DNA from: Glossina fuscipes
Taxonomy: Eukaryota; Arthropoda; Insecta; Diptera; Glossinidae
DNA: 64,000 nt
Assembly (NCBI RefSeq): GCF_014805625.2
Contig: NW_023998422.1
Coordinates: forward strand, 831,762-895,761
Direction of reading: 5' to 3'
Both the position numbers and the translations under genes were made by a program. Below, one piece after another: positions 1-13,853 of the stretch (position 1 is its first letter; each line of letters begins with the position of its first letter). Under the pieces are notes generated by a model. That model was not told the origin of the DNA. It was given only the letters and a program-made list of their open reading frames with translations, and searched no databases.

Positions 1-147
1 ACACGTGAAACCACCCAAAATGACGAAATCAATAAACATTTATTGAAAACATTTTTGGAGTACATTAACACAGAAAATGTTTTAACACCATTTTCCGTTT
101 ACAGTTCGCATAAGCAAGATCAGGAAACAGATGATTTTGATGATTAA
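1..147 (+). CDS. 3' end of an unidentified protein-coding gene
   Basis: Frame 1 is open from the first base of the window to the TAA at 145-147, giving a 48-residue C-terminus that ends in an acidic tail (QETDDFDD). An AATAAA signal overlaps the stop at 146-151. The gene converges on MRGBP, whose stop codon is only 23 bases further on, so the two 3' UTRs must overlap. I do not recognise the protein from this fragment. The rest of the gene lies outside the window. Confidence 0.6.
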   Translation, partial: TRETTQNDEINKHLLKTFLEYINTENVLTPFSVYSSHKQDQETDDFDD

Positions 148-151
148 TAAA
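146..151 (+). terminator. Poly(A) signal AATAAA of the partial gene at the left edge
   Basis: A canonical AATAAA overlaps the stop codon of the gene ending at 147. It lies inside the MRGBP 3' UTR on the other strand. Confidence 0.5.
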
Positions 152-170
152 AAAAAAATGTATTTGGTAT

Positions 171-827
171 CTAAATACGTCTTCTTTTATTGTTTTGCGT
201 CGGTGGTGGTGTGGTTGAGGGACTATTAGATTCCAATGATGCAGAACCTCGCGTACGTTTCGGAAGGCGTTTCGGAACATCTATTAATTTTGAAGTAATT
301 TTTTTATCCAAATCCTTAATCGTTTGGTGACCTCCGCTTGATAGGGACGAAGTTTTACTAAATAAGTAGCTTTGATTTTTATCTGAAAGATATGCAACGA
401 AATCATTAAAGATTTTTTTATTTACTTTTAAATATTTACCCCTGGTAGTGGTGTTGTCGGTTGCCACAGCTATAATCGATGGCGGCCCGTCCGAACTTTG
501 TCGTCTTTCTTCACTAGATGCTGCTTTTTTGGACATAAACACCCCAAACTCCACTTCCGGCAATGAAAATTCTTTCTGTTCATTAGGAAAAGGTACCTGT
601 TCATGTAACTGTAAGACATCTAAATTATACATCGACTTCAAGTGTGTCCATATATGCTCCCCGAGAAAATCACGGTTTAAACTGCGCGACAAACGCTCAG
701 CAACGCAGGCCACATAAAAATGTCGATTAACTCCAACCGGTTTCATCCCGGACAAAGCATAAAATAACTGTATCTCTTCCTCTGGCGTCCATTCATGGTC
801 TGTAGTCTTTTCTTTTGATGTTTGCAT
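171..827 (-). CDS. MrgBP: MRG-binding protein (MRGBP / Eaf7 family), NuA4/Tip60 subunit
   Basis: A single open frame encodes 218 residues starting at ATG 827 (AAAATGC context). Residues about 10-85 match the Eaf7/MRGBP domain: the WTPEEEIQLF start, the GMKPVGVNRHFYVACV block and the FLGEHIWTHLKSMYNL block. The rest is low-complexity: a basic, Ser/Thr/Pro-rich tail ending KRRRI, a likely nuclear localisation signal. In the family this protein links the MRG15 subunit to the Tip60/NuA4 histone acetyltransferase in the nucleus. Its length is close to the family norm of about 200. The gene is intronless here and convergent with the partial gene at the left edge. The identification rests on recognising the domain, not on alignment. 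Confidence 0.88.
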   Translation of the reverse strand: MQTSKEKTTDHEWTPEEEIQLFYALSGMKPVGVNRHFYVACVAERLSRSLNRDFLGEHIWTHLKSMYNLDVLQLHEQVPFPNEQKEFSLPEVEFGVFMSKKAASSEERRQSSDGPPSIIAVATDNTTTRGKYLKVNKKIFNDFVAYLSDKNQSYLFSKTSSLSSGGHQTIKDLDKKITSKLIDVPKRLPKRTRGSASLESNSPSTTPPPTQNNKRRRI

Positions 828-1113
828 TTTTTATAATTCTCAGACAGTTATTACATTTGTTGTTTACGTTTGTGCGTTTTTGCTGCACTATTCCAATTTC
901 CACGTTGATGCTCTCATCTGCATGACTTTCGTACATTGGCTTTTCATTTTTTATTATCAATCTCGATTTCCGCTACGCACACGCAAGATAATTTGTAATT
1001 TTTTTAAATAAGCAAAAAAATTAGATAAATTATTATTTTAAAAGAGTATTTGGTAAAATAGTATGTTTACGTATTTTTTAATCTGCCAATAGCACAAAGT
1101 CAATACAATAACA

Positions 1114-1213
1114 ATGGGGGAGGTAAGTTATAAATTATTTTAAATTAATTTACTTAAAATAATGTTTTTATTAATTTTTTTAGCTTGCTAGCATCGGCGA
1201 TGACAGAAAATAG
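1114..1213 (+). other. Possible tiny two-exon ORF or 5' leader exon
   Basis: An ATG at 1114 begins three codons (MGE) that run straight into a GTAAGT donor. About 60 bases on, a T-rich tract and AG acceptor join in phase to a further nine codons (LASIGDDRK) and a stop. The splice signals look real; the 12-residue product does not look like a protein. A non-coding 5' exon, an upstream ORF or chance are all possible. A second ATG followed by a few codons and a GTAAGT lies at about 1351-1382. Confidence 0.2.
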
Positions 1214-2184
1214 GATAATGTCAAAAACAATAATCTGACAACAGCATTTTTCGCAAGTAAATAGTAGTACAAAAATCGAGTAAGACAAATTTAGAGGAAA
1301 TAAGGGTAACTTAGTTTCATTAGTTCCAAGATTATCCTCTGTAAAAATAACTATGTTTAAGCAGAAGGACCACAATTTTGTAAGTATTTGGGTTTTCGAT
1401 AAATTTTAGAAATGAATGACTAGTTTTTCATTTGTCAATTGATTGATATTATTCAGCAGACATCTAAATACCATTAGATAGACATGAAATCAGTGGGCAT
1501 TGATTATCCACGTTTTGGATGACTAGGTCTCCTTCGGAAGGTGTAGCTTGAAGGCAATTTGGTTGAGAGTTATGTATGGAGTTCGTCACTCGAAGTTCAT
1601 TTTGAAAGAAATAAGGCAAAAATAAGGGGAAAATTTGACGTTTGTTTGTTTACAATGTTACAATCAATAACACAATCGTACAAACATTTTTACAAAACAT
1701 CTTAAAGTGGATTTATTCTTTTCGACTTTTTATTCAATGCAAATAAATTTGAAACTGCGAAAGATTTGCCGTTTTACATTTCCCCACTTATTCGCCTCAA
1801 TTGGGAGACCAGTAGCGAAACGTCGACACCATTGTCAAGATAAGATGGCTTAATGGAAGCTTACTTCCATAATTTTCACCTGATCGCAAACTTTACTAAT
1901 GAAATATTAATATGTACATAGGCAAAACCATATGTGTATGTAGATTTATTCCATTCCGGCTGTGCTTCCGTTTATGAAACATTCTTCATTTTTTGCGAGC
2001 CCACCAGAATAAATGTGGATTTCATCCACTCATCCGATTACGTCAATACATTTTAGAAATATTTCAATTATCATTTATTGTACAAAAGCCTGTCACAAGA
2101 ACACACAAACAGAAGTTACTTACCACCACGAATATCAAATTTAAATTTCTTATTTTGGTACAGCTGTTTGTAAGTAGACAATTT

Positions 2185-2290
2185 TATTTTCATTTCATTT
2201 TATTTTTAATTTACAGCTGTTTTATTTTATAAATGCAACTCTAAACAACCAACACTAAGCGTGAGCAATTTTGCTTACGCCGGCTTTGGC
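2185..2290 (+). repeat. Dispersed repeat family C, copy 1
   Basis: The stretch carries in order TTTACAGCTGTTTT, ATAAATG, CTAAACAACC and GCAATTTTGCTT or close variants. The same ordered blocks recur at about 42300-42420. Neither copy codes for protein, and I found no clear termini. Confidence 0.5.
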
Positions 2291-2857
2291 ACGTTTCTAG
2301 CACCTCTTCTGCATACATATAGCTAAAAAAGTCGAAACTCGACAATGAAATCTAGTTATAATTAGTGCCCATTTTATTTTCATAGAAACTAAAGAAACTC
2401 TAAATGTATATAATAAATATAAATTGGATAATATATAGTAAATATATGTATATAATAAATATGAATTGATTTTGGATAGCGTTTTACAGCCCTAAGCATA
2501 AAGCGTAGTTAATTTTCTAAGAAAAAGTAATAATTTACGTAAAGACATGTATAGTTTCCTCTAGTTTTTTATCCTACCGTATTTTGCTCAACATTTTCAA
2601 TTTTTTGTTTTTAGATTTTCAATGTTAGAATTTTTAAATGTTCTATGAATGACAAAATAAATCAAAATAGCTGGAAAAGAAGAAAGAAAATCATATACCT
2701 AAAATAATAATAAAAAGAACCAAAGCGATTAGTTAATAAGCTCTTTAAGTAACCCATCACGCATTACGAACTTTTTTAGCTAATGCAGCCGTTAAGTTAT
2801 GTTTGGCATTTTCACATAAATGGTGATATTGACTTGAAGAGAGGTTTTATAGTAAAA

Positions 2858-5784
2858 ATGTCTGCAAGCGACGCGCACGTGTCAGAATATTCGCCGGATG
2901 GGAAGTTATTTGCTAATATTGATGTCCAAGGTATCCTGCGAATTTTCGATACGGATACTAGTGAATTAAAACAAGAGTATACACCAAATCTCCATTTATC
3001 TGGACCATGTTCAGCTCTTTTATGGATTGTGACTTTCACGTCGGTGGAGAGAAAGGTTAGTATTTCTTGTGGTAAATGATTTGACTTTGAAATTGAATTT
3101 GTCTTGTTAAAATTAAGAGTAAGAAAGCACGTACATCATTAAATGGTGCGGGAGCACTGTATATTGCTTTGGGCACAACTAAGGGGCTAGTGTCACTTTA
3201 TTCATATGCTGAAGCCAAGGTAAGTAAAACGGGAGTAGCAGCAAACCTATTAATAGCAGCATTGATTATTTCGGATAGGTCGAACGCTGTCTTAAAGGTG
3301 ATGGCCACGCTGGACGTATAACTGCGTTAGAACAAGGCGATCTCGGTAAACTGTTTTCGTGTGGTGAAGACTGTAAAGTGATAGAATGGTCTTTGACTAG
3401 CGAAAAGCAATTATTATCTTGGTCAGTAGGACCTGAAAAACCTTCCAGCTTAGCATATATGAGTGCTTCTAAAAGTTTGGTGGTGGGATCAAGGCAAATT
3501 AAAGTGTTTTCTGTCGAGACAAGAGAACTATTGCAAACGTTCACCGGACATACCTCCGAAGTCAATTTAATGCGCAAATTTGTTTTTGAAGAAAATAAGG
3601 AATACGCAGTCACAGCTTCTCGTATGGAACGTATAACCTGTTTATGGGAAATTGGTGGACAGGGGAAGAACTGCCCACCTTTTTGCGCGTTACTTATGGA
3701 GGATGTAGCGTATTGTCTTACTTGCCAAATGGATGAAGAAAGCAACGCTCTTCAAATTGCCAGCGTCACAAGAAGTGGAGTTATACATATTTACCTAATT
3801 GAAATAAAGAGGTATTTATACCGATAAAATATTAAATAATTTTTATTAAATTTTTATTTTTTTTAGTGTTAGAGCGGAGAAGCCGATTAAACCTAAATTA
3901 ACTATTAGCGTAGCATCGGATAGCACCACAGTAATAGAACCAATATCCGTTATAGCAGCAACTTTTCAACATTCTCAGCGACCTAACGAAATATTATTTA
4001 ATTATGGTGATAGACATTTTATGCTTTTTGAACATTTGAAACCAAATTTTGGCGAGAAAATGCAAGTGTTGATAAGGACGAAACCAAGAAATTTAATAAA
4101 ACAGATCTCTGGTACAAAAGCGAAGGGGACAGATGCTGCGCTTAAGATATTGAATCCCATTATCGATGACCGACAAGTCGACCATAAATCTTCTGTAACT
4201 TTGGGAAAAAGGAATAAGAAATCTGCAGATTTGTCCTTGGAATCGCGGCTACAAAATTTAAACTTAGATATACGAGAAAATAAAACAGCACCACAGGCTG
4301 AATGTAAAGTACATTTATTACTGCAGTCATTACATAGTAAAGATGCTGTGTAAGTTAATTCCTTCATCTTACTGTACAAATAAATCCTAATGTATTGCAT
4401 TTTTTCAGATTGTTAAGAAGTGTTTTGTGCACAAATGACGTCAAAACGATACAATTAACTGTACAAAAGCTACCAACACGATACATAGGAACGTTGATTG
4501 ATGAGCTGACGTTGCTCATGCATCAAAAGCACGTAAAGTAAGACGACTTTTTCCTCAAAAGATATTTACATATACAGTCACAATCGTAAAGATATAATTA
4601 TGGCCAAGAGTGATGAGGATCGTATACATATATTTTATGATCCGGAGGATCTGAGATGTTCGTCCGCTCACACGTGTACTTTTTAGTGAGGTACACCCAT
4701 ATATTCTCTAGTGAATAATACAGCTGAAGCTTTAGAAGAATGTGAACACTTCGCTTCAAATATTTATGCTGAGCCGATATTGAATATGGCTACCATTTAT
4801 AACTTTAAGGACAAAGATCTGATAAATTACGTATTGGGTCGGAGTTTCTAAGATTGGACGAAAAAAATCGAATCGAGTGTTTTGACCTACGTATGATTTT
4901 GTATCTACCCAAGTTTGTCTTACCACCCACCGTTTTATTCGTCTGTTTTTTGTTAGACCCATATCATTCGCAAAAGTTGTAACGAGAAATGCATATATAT
5001 TCTTTATTGAGAATCATAGATTAGATTGTCGAAAGGCTACGGCCACTATAAACAAAAGCTTTCATAATTAAGGACAAATTGTTAACCTAAAACGTGAAAG
5101 AAATATTTACCAAAGGCTCTTTAATATTCATTTCACTCGTTTGAAGTATTTAGTTTTCAGGATACATCTCCTGCTAATCGTAACTATCTTTTATGACCAA
5201 CTTATAATTATATATATTATATATGTTGGATATCTGAGACACTTCTAGAAATTTTCTTCTTTCGTTTTTTTCAGCGTAGAGTTCGCTATGAATTGGTTAA
5301 AGATTTTAGCTCAAACTCACTCGAGCCAATTGATGGCTTTAGGAGCAGAGGAATTGCTAAACAAATTTGGACCTTGTATTGGTATTATTGAGCACCGAAC
5401 CAATTGTTTGAAGGAGCTGTCCAAGTAAATTGCGATCGTTTAAGTGGACACAAACAACATTAATAAAGTTTCTCTTTATGATTGCAGATTAAATGGGCGT
5501 TTGCAATTGTTGGTTAATCAACTAAAACGAGATACTGACACTGAGCCGAACGATTTTCATAGTGAAAATCTTTTGGTTTATGAAGATGATGGTAAGTATG
5601 AGCTAATTAATTTAATGTGGATTGAATGTAATTTAATGTTATGTTTGAAGACTCATCAAATTCTGAAATGGAAAATGCTGGAGGAAAGAGTGATTCCGAC
5701 GACGCGTGGGAAGAGGATAATGTTGAAGAAAATAAAGGAACAATGGATCAAAATAACGATGACGATGAGAACATGGAAATGTGA
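2858..5784 (+). CDS. WDR43: WD repeat-containing protein 43 / UTP5, ribosome biogenesis factor
   Basis: Eight exons join in phase: 2858-3055, 3118-3219, 3279-3811, 3867-4349, 4409-4537, 5275-5424, 5488-5591, 5651-5784, giving 610 residues. The start (MSASDAHVSEYSPDGKLFAN) has an AAAATG context. WD40 blades fill the first ~330 residues (SPDGKLFANIDVQGILRIFD, then a GHAGRITALEQ blade, then TFTGHTSEVN). A UTP12-type helical domain follows in exons 5-7, then a strongly acidic tail (SDSDDAWEEDNVEENKG). The family is a nucleolar t-UTP component of the small-subunit processome that promotes pre-rRNA transcription and processing. Its length fits the family (about 600-680). It converges on Pgi, with 155 bases between stop codons. 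All splice sites are GT-AG. Drosophila has a homologue in the same neighbourhood by my recollection. Confidence 0.9.
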
Positions 5785-5839
5785 ACTAAGTACTGAGTTC
5801 CCGCCATCACTTAGTTCAAGTAAATATTTCATAGCAATT

Positions 5840-5845
5840 TTTATT
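5840..5845 (-). terminator. Pgi poly(A) signal
   Basis: TTTATT on the plus strand reads AATAAA on the Pgi strand, about 95 bases past the Pgi stop. It lies near the WDR43 stop, so the convergent transcripts probably overlap or nearly abut. Confidence 0.5.
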
Positions 5846-5939
5846 CAACAAGTCTATTTACTTTTAGAATATATTTAATTTTATCAAATTGAAAATTGCG
5901 TCCATTTGTATAAAAAAAACATACTCTATCGGGCAACAA

Positions 5940-8355
<2,416 letters not shown>

Positions 8356-9994
8356 TTTAACTGATGAATACTTTTCAAATATGTATATTTTTTATAAGTA
8401 ATAAAAATTTGAAAAATGTACGCGTTATTAAATCTTTTTTTTTGGGTTTGTTGAGTGGAGATGGACTAAGCCAATAAATTGTTGGCTTATGTGTCCAAAG
8501 AAGAACGCGTTTTTAATTCAAAACGTATGCAATTTACACAAGCGGCAACTTGTCGCTGTCACTTCAAAGTCAAATGAATAACAAAAATGTCAACATCAGA
8601 TGTAGATGACAAAACAACGATAACAATAAAGTGATAGTGATGCCGATCGAGTTGACACACATTTCAACTCCAATGAATAATCAGTTAAATCGAAAATGCT
8701 GGAAAATGGTTACATATTTTTAAACAACTTGCGTTAACGACGAAAGTCAAGTTTCACAAACATCTTCATTTGAATTGTGTAAAACTTTCATTGTCGCTCT
8801 CGCCGTTATCATTCATTTTGGGTTAATAAAGCAATAAATACGAAGTAGAATTAAGTTTGCTTTAATTTTACAGAAAACTATACCTGCTTGACTAATAAAC
8901 TAAGATAAAAGAAGATCGTTAAAATTGCTATTTATTTTCAAAAATCATCGATCGAATCAGGGTAATTCTTAAACTTTTGTATGTCTATTTTTATTATAAG
9001 CAAAAATTTCTACACTAATCGCATATTTCGATTTTTTGCAAATATTTAGAAATTTTTCGTGTAATGCAAACATTCATTAATCAATTATTTCATAAGATTT
9101 TCATATTTACATAAAAAAAATTGTTAATAATTGCCTTTAACGGAAAAAAAAAAGATTTATAATATTAGTATAGGGCATAGTATACTATATATATACATTT
9201 TTTTTTCCCACTTCTCATAAATAGGCATTGTATTTTGTATGATTTAAAATAGGCGTTCGTATTACTTTCATCTGAGCTGTTATTGTCACTCCTTTCAAAC
9301 CTCAAATTTAGAGAAAATTTATGGAAACAATATTTTAGTGTTACCTTCGGACCATAAGACGCACTCATAATTTCTGTCCATTTTTCTATGTATAATCTGA
9401 AAAATACGGTGTCTTTGTTGGAAGAAATTTCCAATTTTTATTTACAAGACATTCATTTATTTTCATAATTTTTTGCATAAATAATTTCGCATTCACGTCG
9501 TCTTATATCTAAGAAGGAATTTGTTTCATTTTAGTTGATAGAGATTCAATTTTGATTCATGGTAGAGGATTTGCATTTATTGAAAACAACTCTGCCACTT
9601 CTGCGCTCTCTTCATTCTCAACAAAAGGGAATTAAATACAAATTATTAAAATATTATTATTATTATATTATTATTATAGTTAGAAGCCAAAAAAACCTTT
9701 TTTTGAAGTTTAAAAGGTTGCTTTTTATTGGTTTTTTAACGGAATTTTTGCCGCGGTGACGTAAACACATAAGTACCGGGAATTCTTATTAGGAACCGAT
9801 GTAAAGGGAAAACCAGATGGCAGCTACCCTTAAATCCCCATATCCTATTATATAAATAATAACCTATAATACAGGATTTTGTACTGAATTCCTTCCTCCC
9901 TTCATTTTTTACATTTAAGCTTAAAAATACAATAACAAATAATTATAAATACATAAATTTCATAAAGTTAATGAGAATATTTCTTGAACATTAA
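8356..9994. other. Region upstream of Pgi: Pgi promoter and little recognisable
   Basis: The Pgi promoter should lie just right of 8355. An ATG at about 8588 starts a 15-codon plus-strand ORF (MSTSDVDDKTTITIK). A possible pair of minus-strand exons lies at about 9220-9388. Otherwise the stretch is AT-rich with a short ATT-type microsatellite near 9650. Confidence 0.4.
9210..9392 (-). other. Possible pair of small minus-strand exons
   Basis: Read on the minus strand, TTTTTCAG is followed by about 50 bases ending AAG|GTAACA. About 44 bases later an AG leads into a second open stretch. Joined in phase they read an open frame (MDRNYECVLWSEG then LKGVTITAQMKVIRTP...) to a stop. I do not recognise the product, and the 44-base intron is short even for a fly. 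It may be a terminal exon of an unseen gene or chance. Confidence 0.25.
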
Positions 9995-11204
<1,210 letters not shown>

Positions 11205-11228
11205 CTATATGAATATTTTTTTATTTAG

Positions 11229-11322
11229 ATTATTCGCAGTCAGAGCAGTCACACAACTGAATGAAAAGAAGGCATCGATAGAAGCGCTGATTGAATTATT
11301 GGCAAAACCATTAGATGCGTGA
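11229..11322 (+). CDS. Orphan 3'-terminal exon of an unidentified + strand gene
   Basis: A T-rich tract and AG acceptor at 11227-11228 are followed by an open frame reading LFAVRAVTQLNEKKASIEAL and a further 11 residues to a TGA. The amphipathic, Lys/Glu/Leu-rich composition looks like the end of a helical protein. No matching upstream exon is obvious on the plus strand. The segment lies head-on against the first visible exon of the ARL6IP6-like gene, so the two loci would interleave. It could also be chance. Confidence 0.33.
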
Positions 11323-13853
11323 GCTACAGAAGGTAGACAATTTATTTCCATTTTTGATATAATTATATATATTTTTATTTTTGTTTTATTATTATCAACA
11401 GTTATAAACAGAACTTTGGAAATTTCGAAGATTTATATGTACAAGTAGTTCGATTAATGACGTCACAATATAAGTTAATGACATAAAACCAACAACTTAT
11501 ATTTGTATACACGAAACACACTCAATACGTATTTGTACATGTATATAAGCAAACATGTAAATAAATAAGAAACTTGCACAGGTATGCGATAGAATCGATA
11601 CGAAGGTTTCCTTATGTAGACGTTCCACTCGTCTTTTACGACAAGTTACGACTGATAATTATGCTAAAACCAAGGAAGCCTGGATACATGCCAACTTTGC
11701 TATTTGATCCGTAGAATTGCACCTTATTAATCCTTATGAAATTCTCAAACTTTTTAGCCGTAGAAGATAGGTTTGTTCTCCCTCTTATTTGCCTGCTATT
11801 GGAATGAAGATAAATCGTTGAAACTTGTAGCACCTATCGTTGGATTTAATACAAATGGCGGGGTTTTGTTTGCCAAAGAATTTTCGAATCTCTCTTCAAA
11901 ATCTCAAAACACAATCATATTATTTTTCGTAATGTTTTTCTCTTTGGCACTTTAAAAACATATTTCTCAAATCCATTCGAAAGTTGCTATAATTCACATT
12001 GTTTACTGGCCTGAATTAGTGAATAATCCATCTCATATATTAATTAATAGGCCAATAGATTTCCAAGTTTAGTACTTGAAGACACTTTCCGAATGAGTAC
12101 TAAAGTGTTTTTATATATAAATCTTCCTTGGTAAACATAATCGCCATATCGTAAGATAACTGAACCGTTATGGGGGCGTTTCAAAACAGAGGCCAGATCT
12201 CAAGATAATTGAATAGTTATGCGGGAGTTTTAAAGCAGAGGGTGAGGAGCACATTTCTTTCTCTAACATCATTGAAACAGTTGGCGGTTGTTTTAGTGCA
12301 GCAATCGGACAACATTCTGTCGCAAACCACTCAGACAATCTACGAATCCATTCCGCGGAGAATTGCAACTATTCTATAACCAATATAAATATTATTTATA
12401 TACCAAGTGTTCATTGCCGATAACGATCAACTTCTTCATGTAATGGCTATCCGACTTAAAACCACTTCGCTTCTCTTTCGAACCCTTCCACCCAAAAGAC
12501 CATAAATAATAAACAACTCATGCTCTAGAAATTGTGAAAAGAACAGTGTATTTAAACAAAAAAGAACTTAAATTCAATTGGTGCGCTGCACTTAGCGACT
12601 GCGCTGCACACAGCGACTTGATGCACGTTCAGAGGTTTATGGAGATGTTGGTCCATCTTATACCAATTGCCGGTTTTTATTTAACGGTTTAAAAGTGGCG
12701 ACTCGAATTGACTGAAAATGCCATTTCTTGGCCACTTGTTGCAAGAGTTGTCTAAGATACACTGTTGCATTTCGATTAGGAAGTTCTGTCGCACCCAGAT
12801 CGGTGCAGCATGGTTTTGCTGGTACGCGGCTCCGCAAAAGTGAAGAAGTGCGAAAATGGATCGGTGGGTGGATCGCTGCAAAATCAATATAAATACTCTC
12901 AATATGATATCGTCACATTGCCAAAAATATTTTAAAAATTTTACAGAAAATGATGGGAACTATTCTGATTAATTTTCCACAATAAATGTCTTTTTCAAGT
13001 AAAAAAGTAATCAAAATTTCTGGAAACACCTAATATTATGTAAATGTTTGTTTATCTTTCCCCTTTTAGTTGATTTAGGAATCTAAACATATGCAGTCGA
13101 TATCAACTCTGGCAAGTTTTAAAAGTCAATTATCATAGAAAACGTGAATTAATATTTTTAAGAGACATCAAAGAAGCTTTATTTAATTTTATTCCATGAA
13201 AATCTGTTGCAGATGTTTAATTTTTAACTCTAATTAAATATTGAAAAATAAAAACATAATATTTTTTTATTTTTTTCGGATGTTGAGTGAGGATGGACAC
13301 AATTTATGAAGCGATAATAAAAAAGGTGCAACTAATGCCAACCCTGATTTTGTCTTTTAAAGTATAATAATGTTTGTGTATCACTAAAAATACAACTGTC
13401 CAAACCAGTTGGCAATAAATCTATAAATTTTCAAGTTCATTTTTAATAATAAGAAACGGTTAAATTATTTCATTTTGTTCTAAAAACCATGTAACTTTGA
13501 AGGCAATACTATTTTATAGAAGCAAAGACCTACAAGTTTTACAAGTCATCTTTGAAACAGTAAAAAACTTAAGCTTTTTGTTCTATTGTATCATTATTGA
13601 TTTTTCATACATTTTTATAAACCATATTTGTTGTTTTTTTTTGGATGTAGAGATAAAATGGAAAAAAAACATATTTAATCACAACAACAAAAACATATTT
13701 AGTATTTTATACTATTGATTTATAACTAAAAATTATAAAAGACAACAATTGTCTTATTCATTACATTTGATATTTTGCTACTTCAAGTGGTGCTTAGGAA
13801 TTGATAAGAAATGAATCACATATAACGTTTATTTTCGTCAACAGAGAAACAAA
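11323..13853. other. Intergenic repeats and AT-rich DNA
   Basis: No gene is recognisable. The stretch holds an imperfect duplication of about 52 bases at 12146-12245, a short duplicated block of about 20 bases at 12578-12620 (GCGCTGCAC...AGCGACT), and a mariner relic at about 12660-12900. The part from 13000 to 13850 is AT-rich with no open frame worth reporting. Confidence 0.5.
12660..12905 (+). mobile_element. Mariner-type transposase relic, copy 1
   Basis: The segment shares several blocks, in the same order but reversed orientation, with relics at 20.2 kb and 37.4/38.3 kb. They are the TGCCATTT...GGCCA block, the TTGCAAGAGTTGTC block, and GGTGGATCGCTGC. The best-preserved copy (20185-20628) shows that these encode the C-terminal part of a mariner-like transposase. 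This copy is frameshifted and non-functional. Confidence 0.5.

Larger units (their letters stand above)
828..2857. other. Intergenic region between divergent MRGBP and WDR43
   Basis: This 2-kb stretch separates two divergent genes, so it should hold both promoters. I see no TATA box I would stake a call on. Two things stand out: a tiny possible spliced ORF near 1114-1213 and a dispersed repeat around 2185-2290 that recurs near 42.3 kb. The rest is AT-rich and frequently interrupted by stops. Confidence 0.5.
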
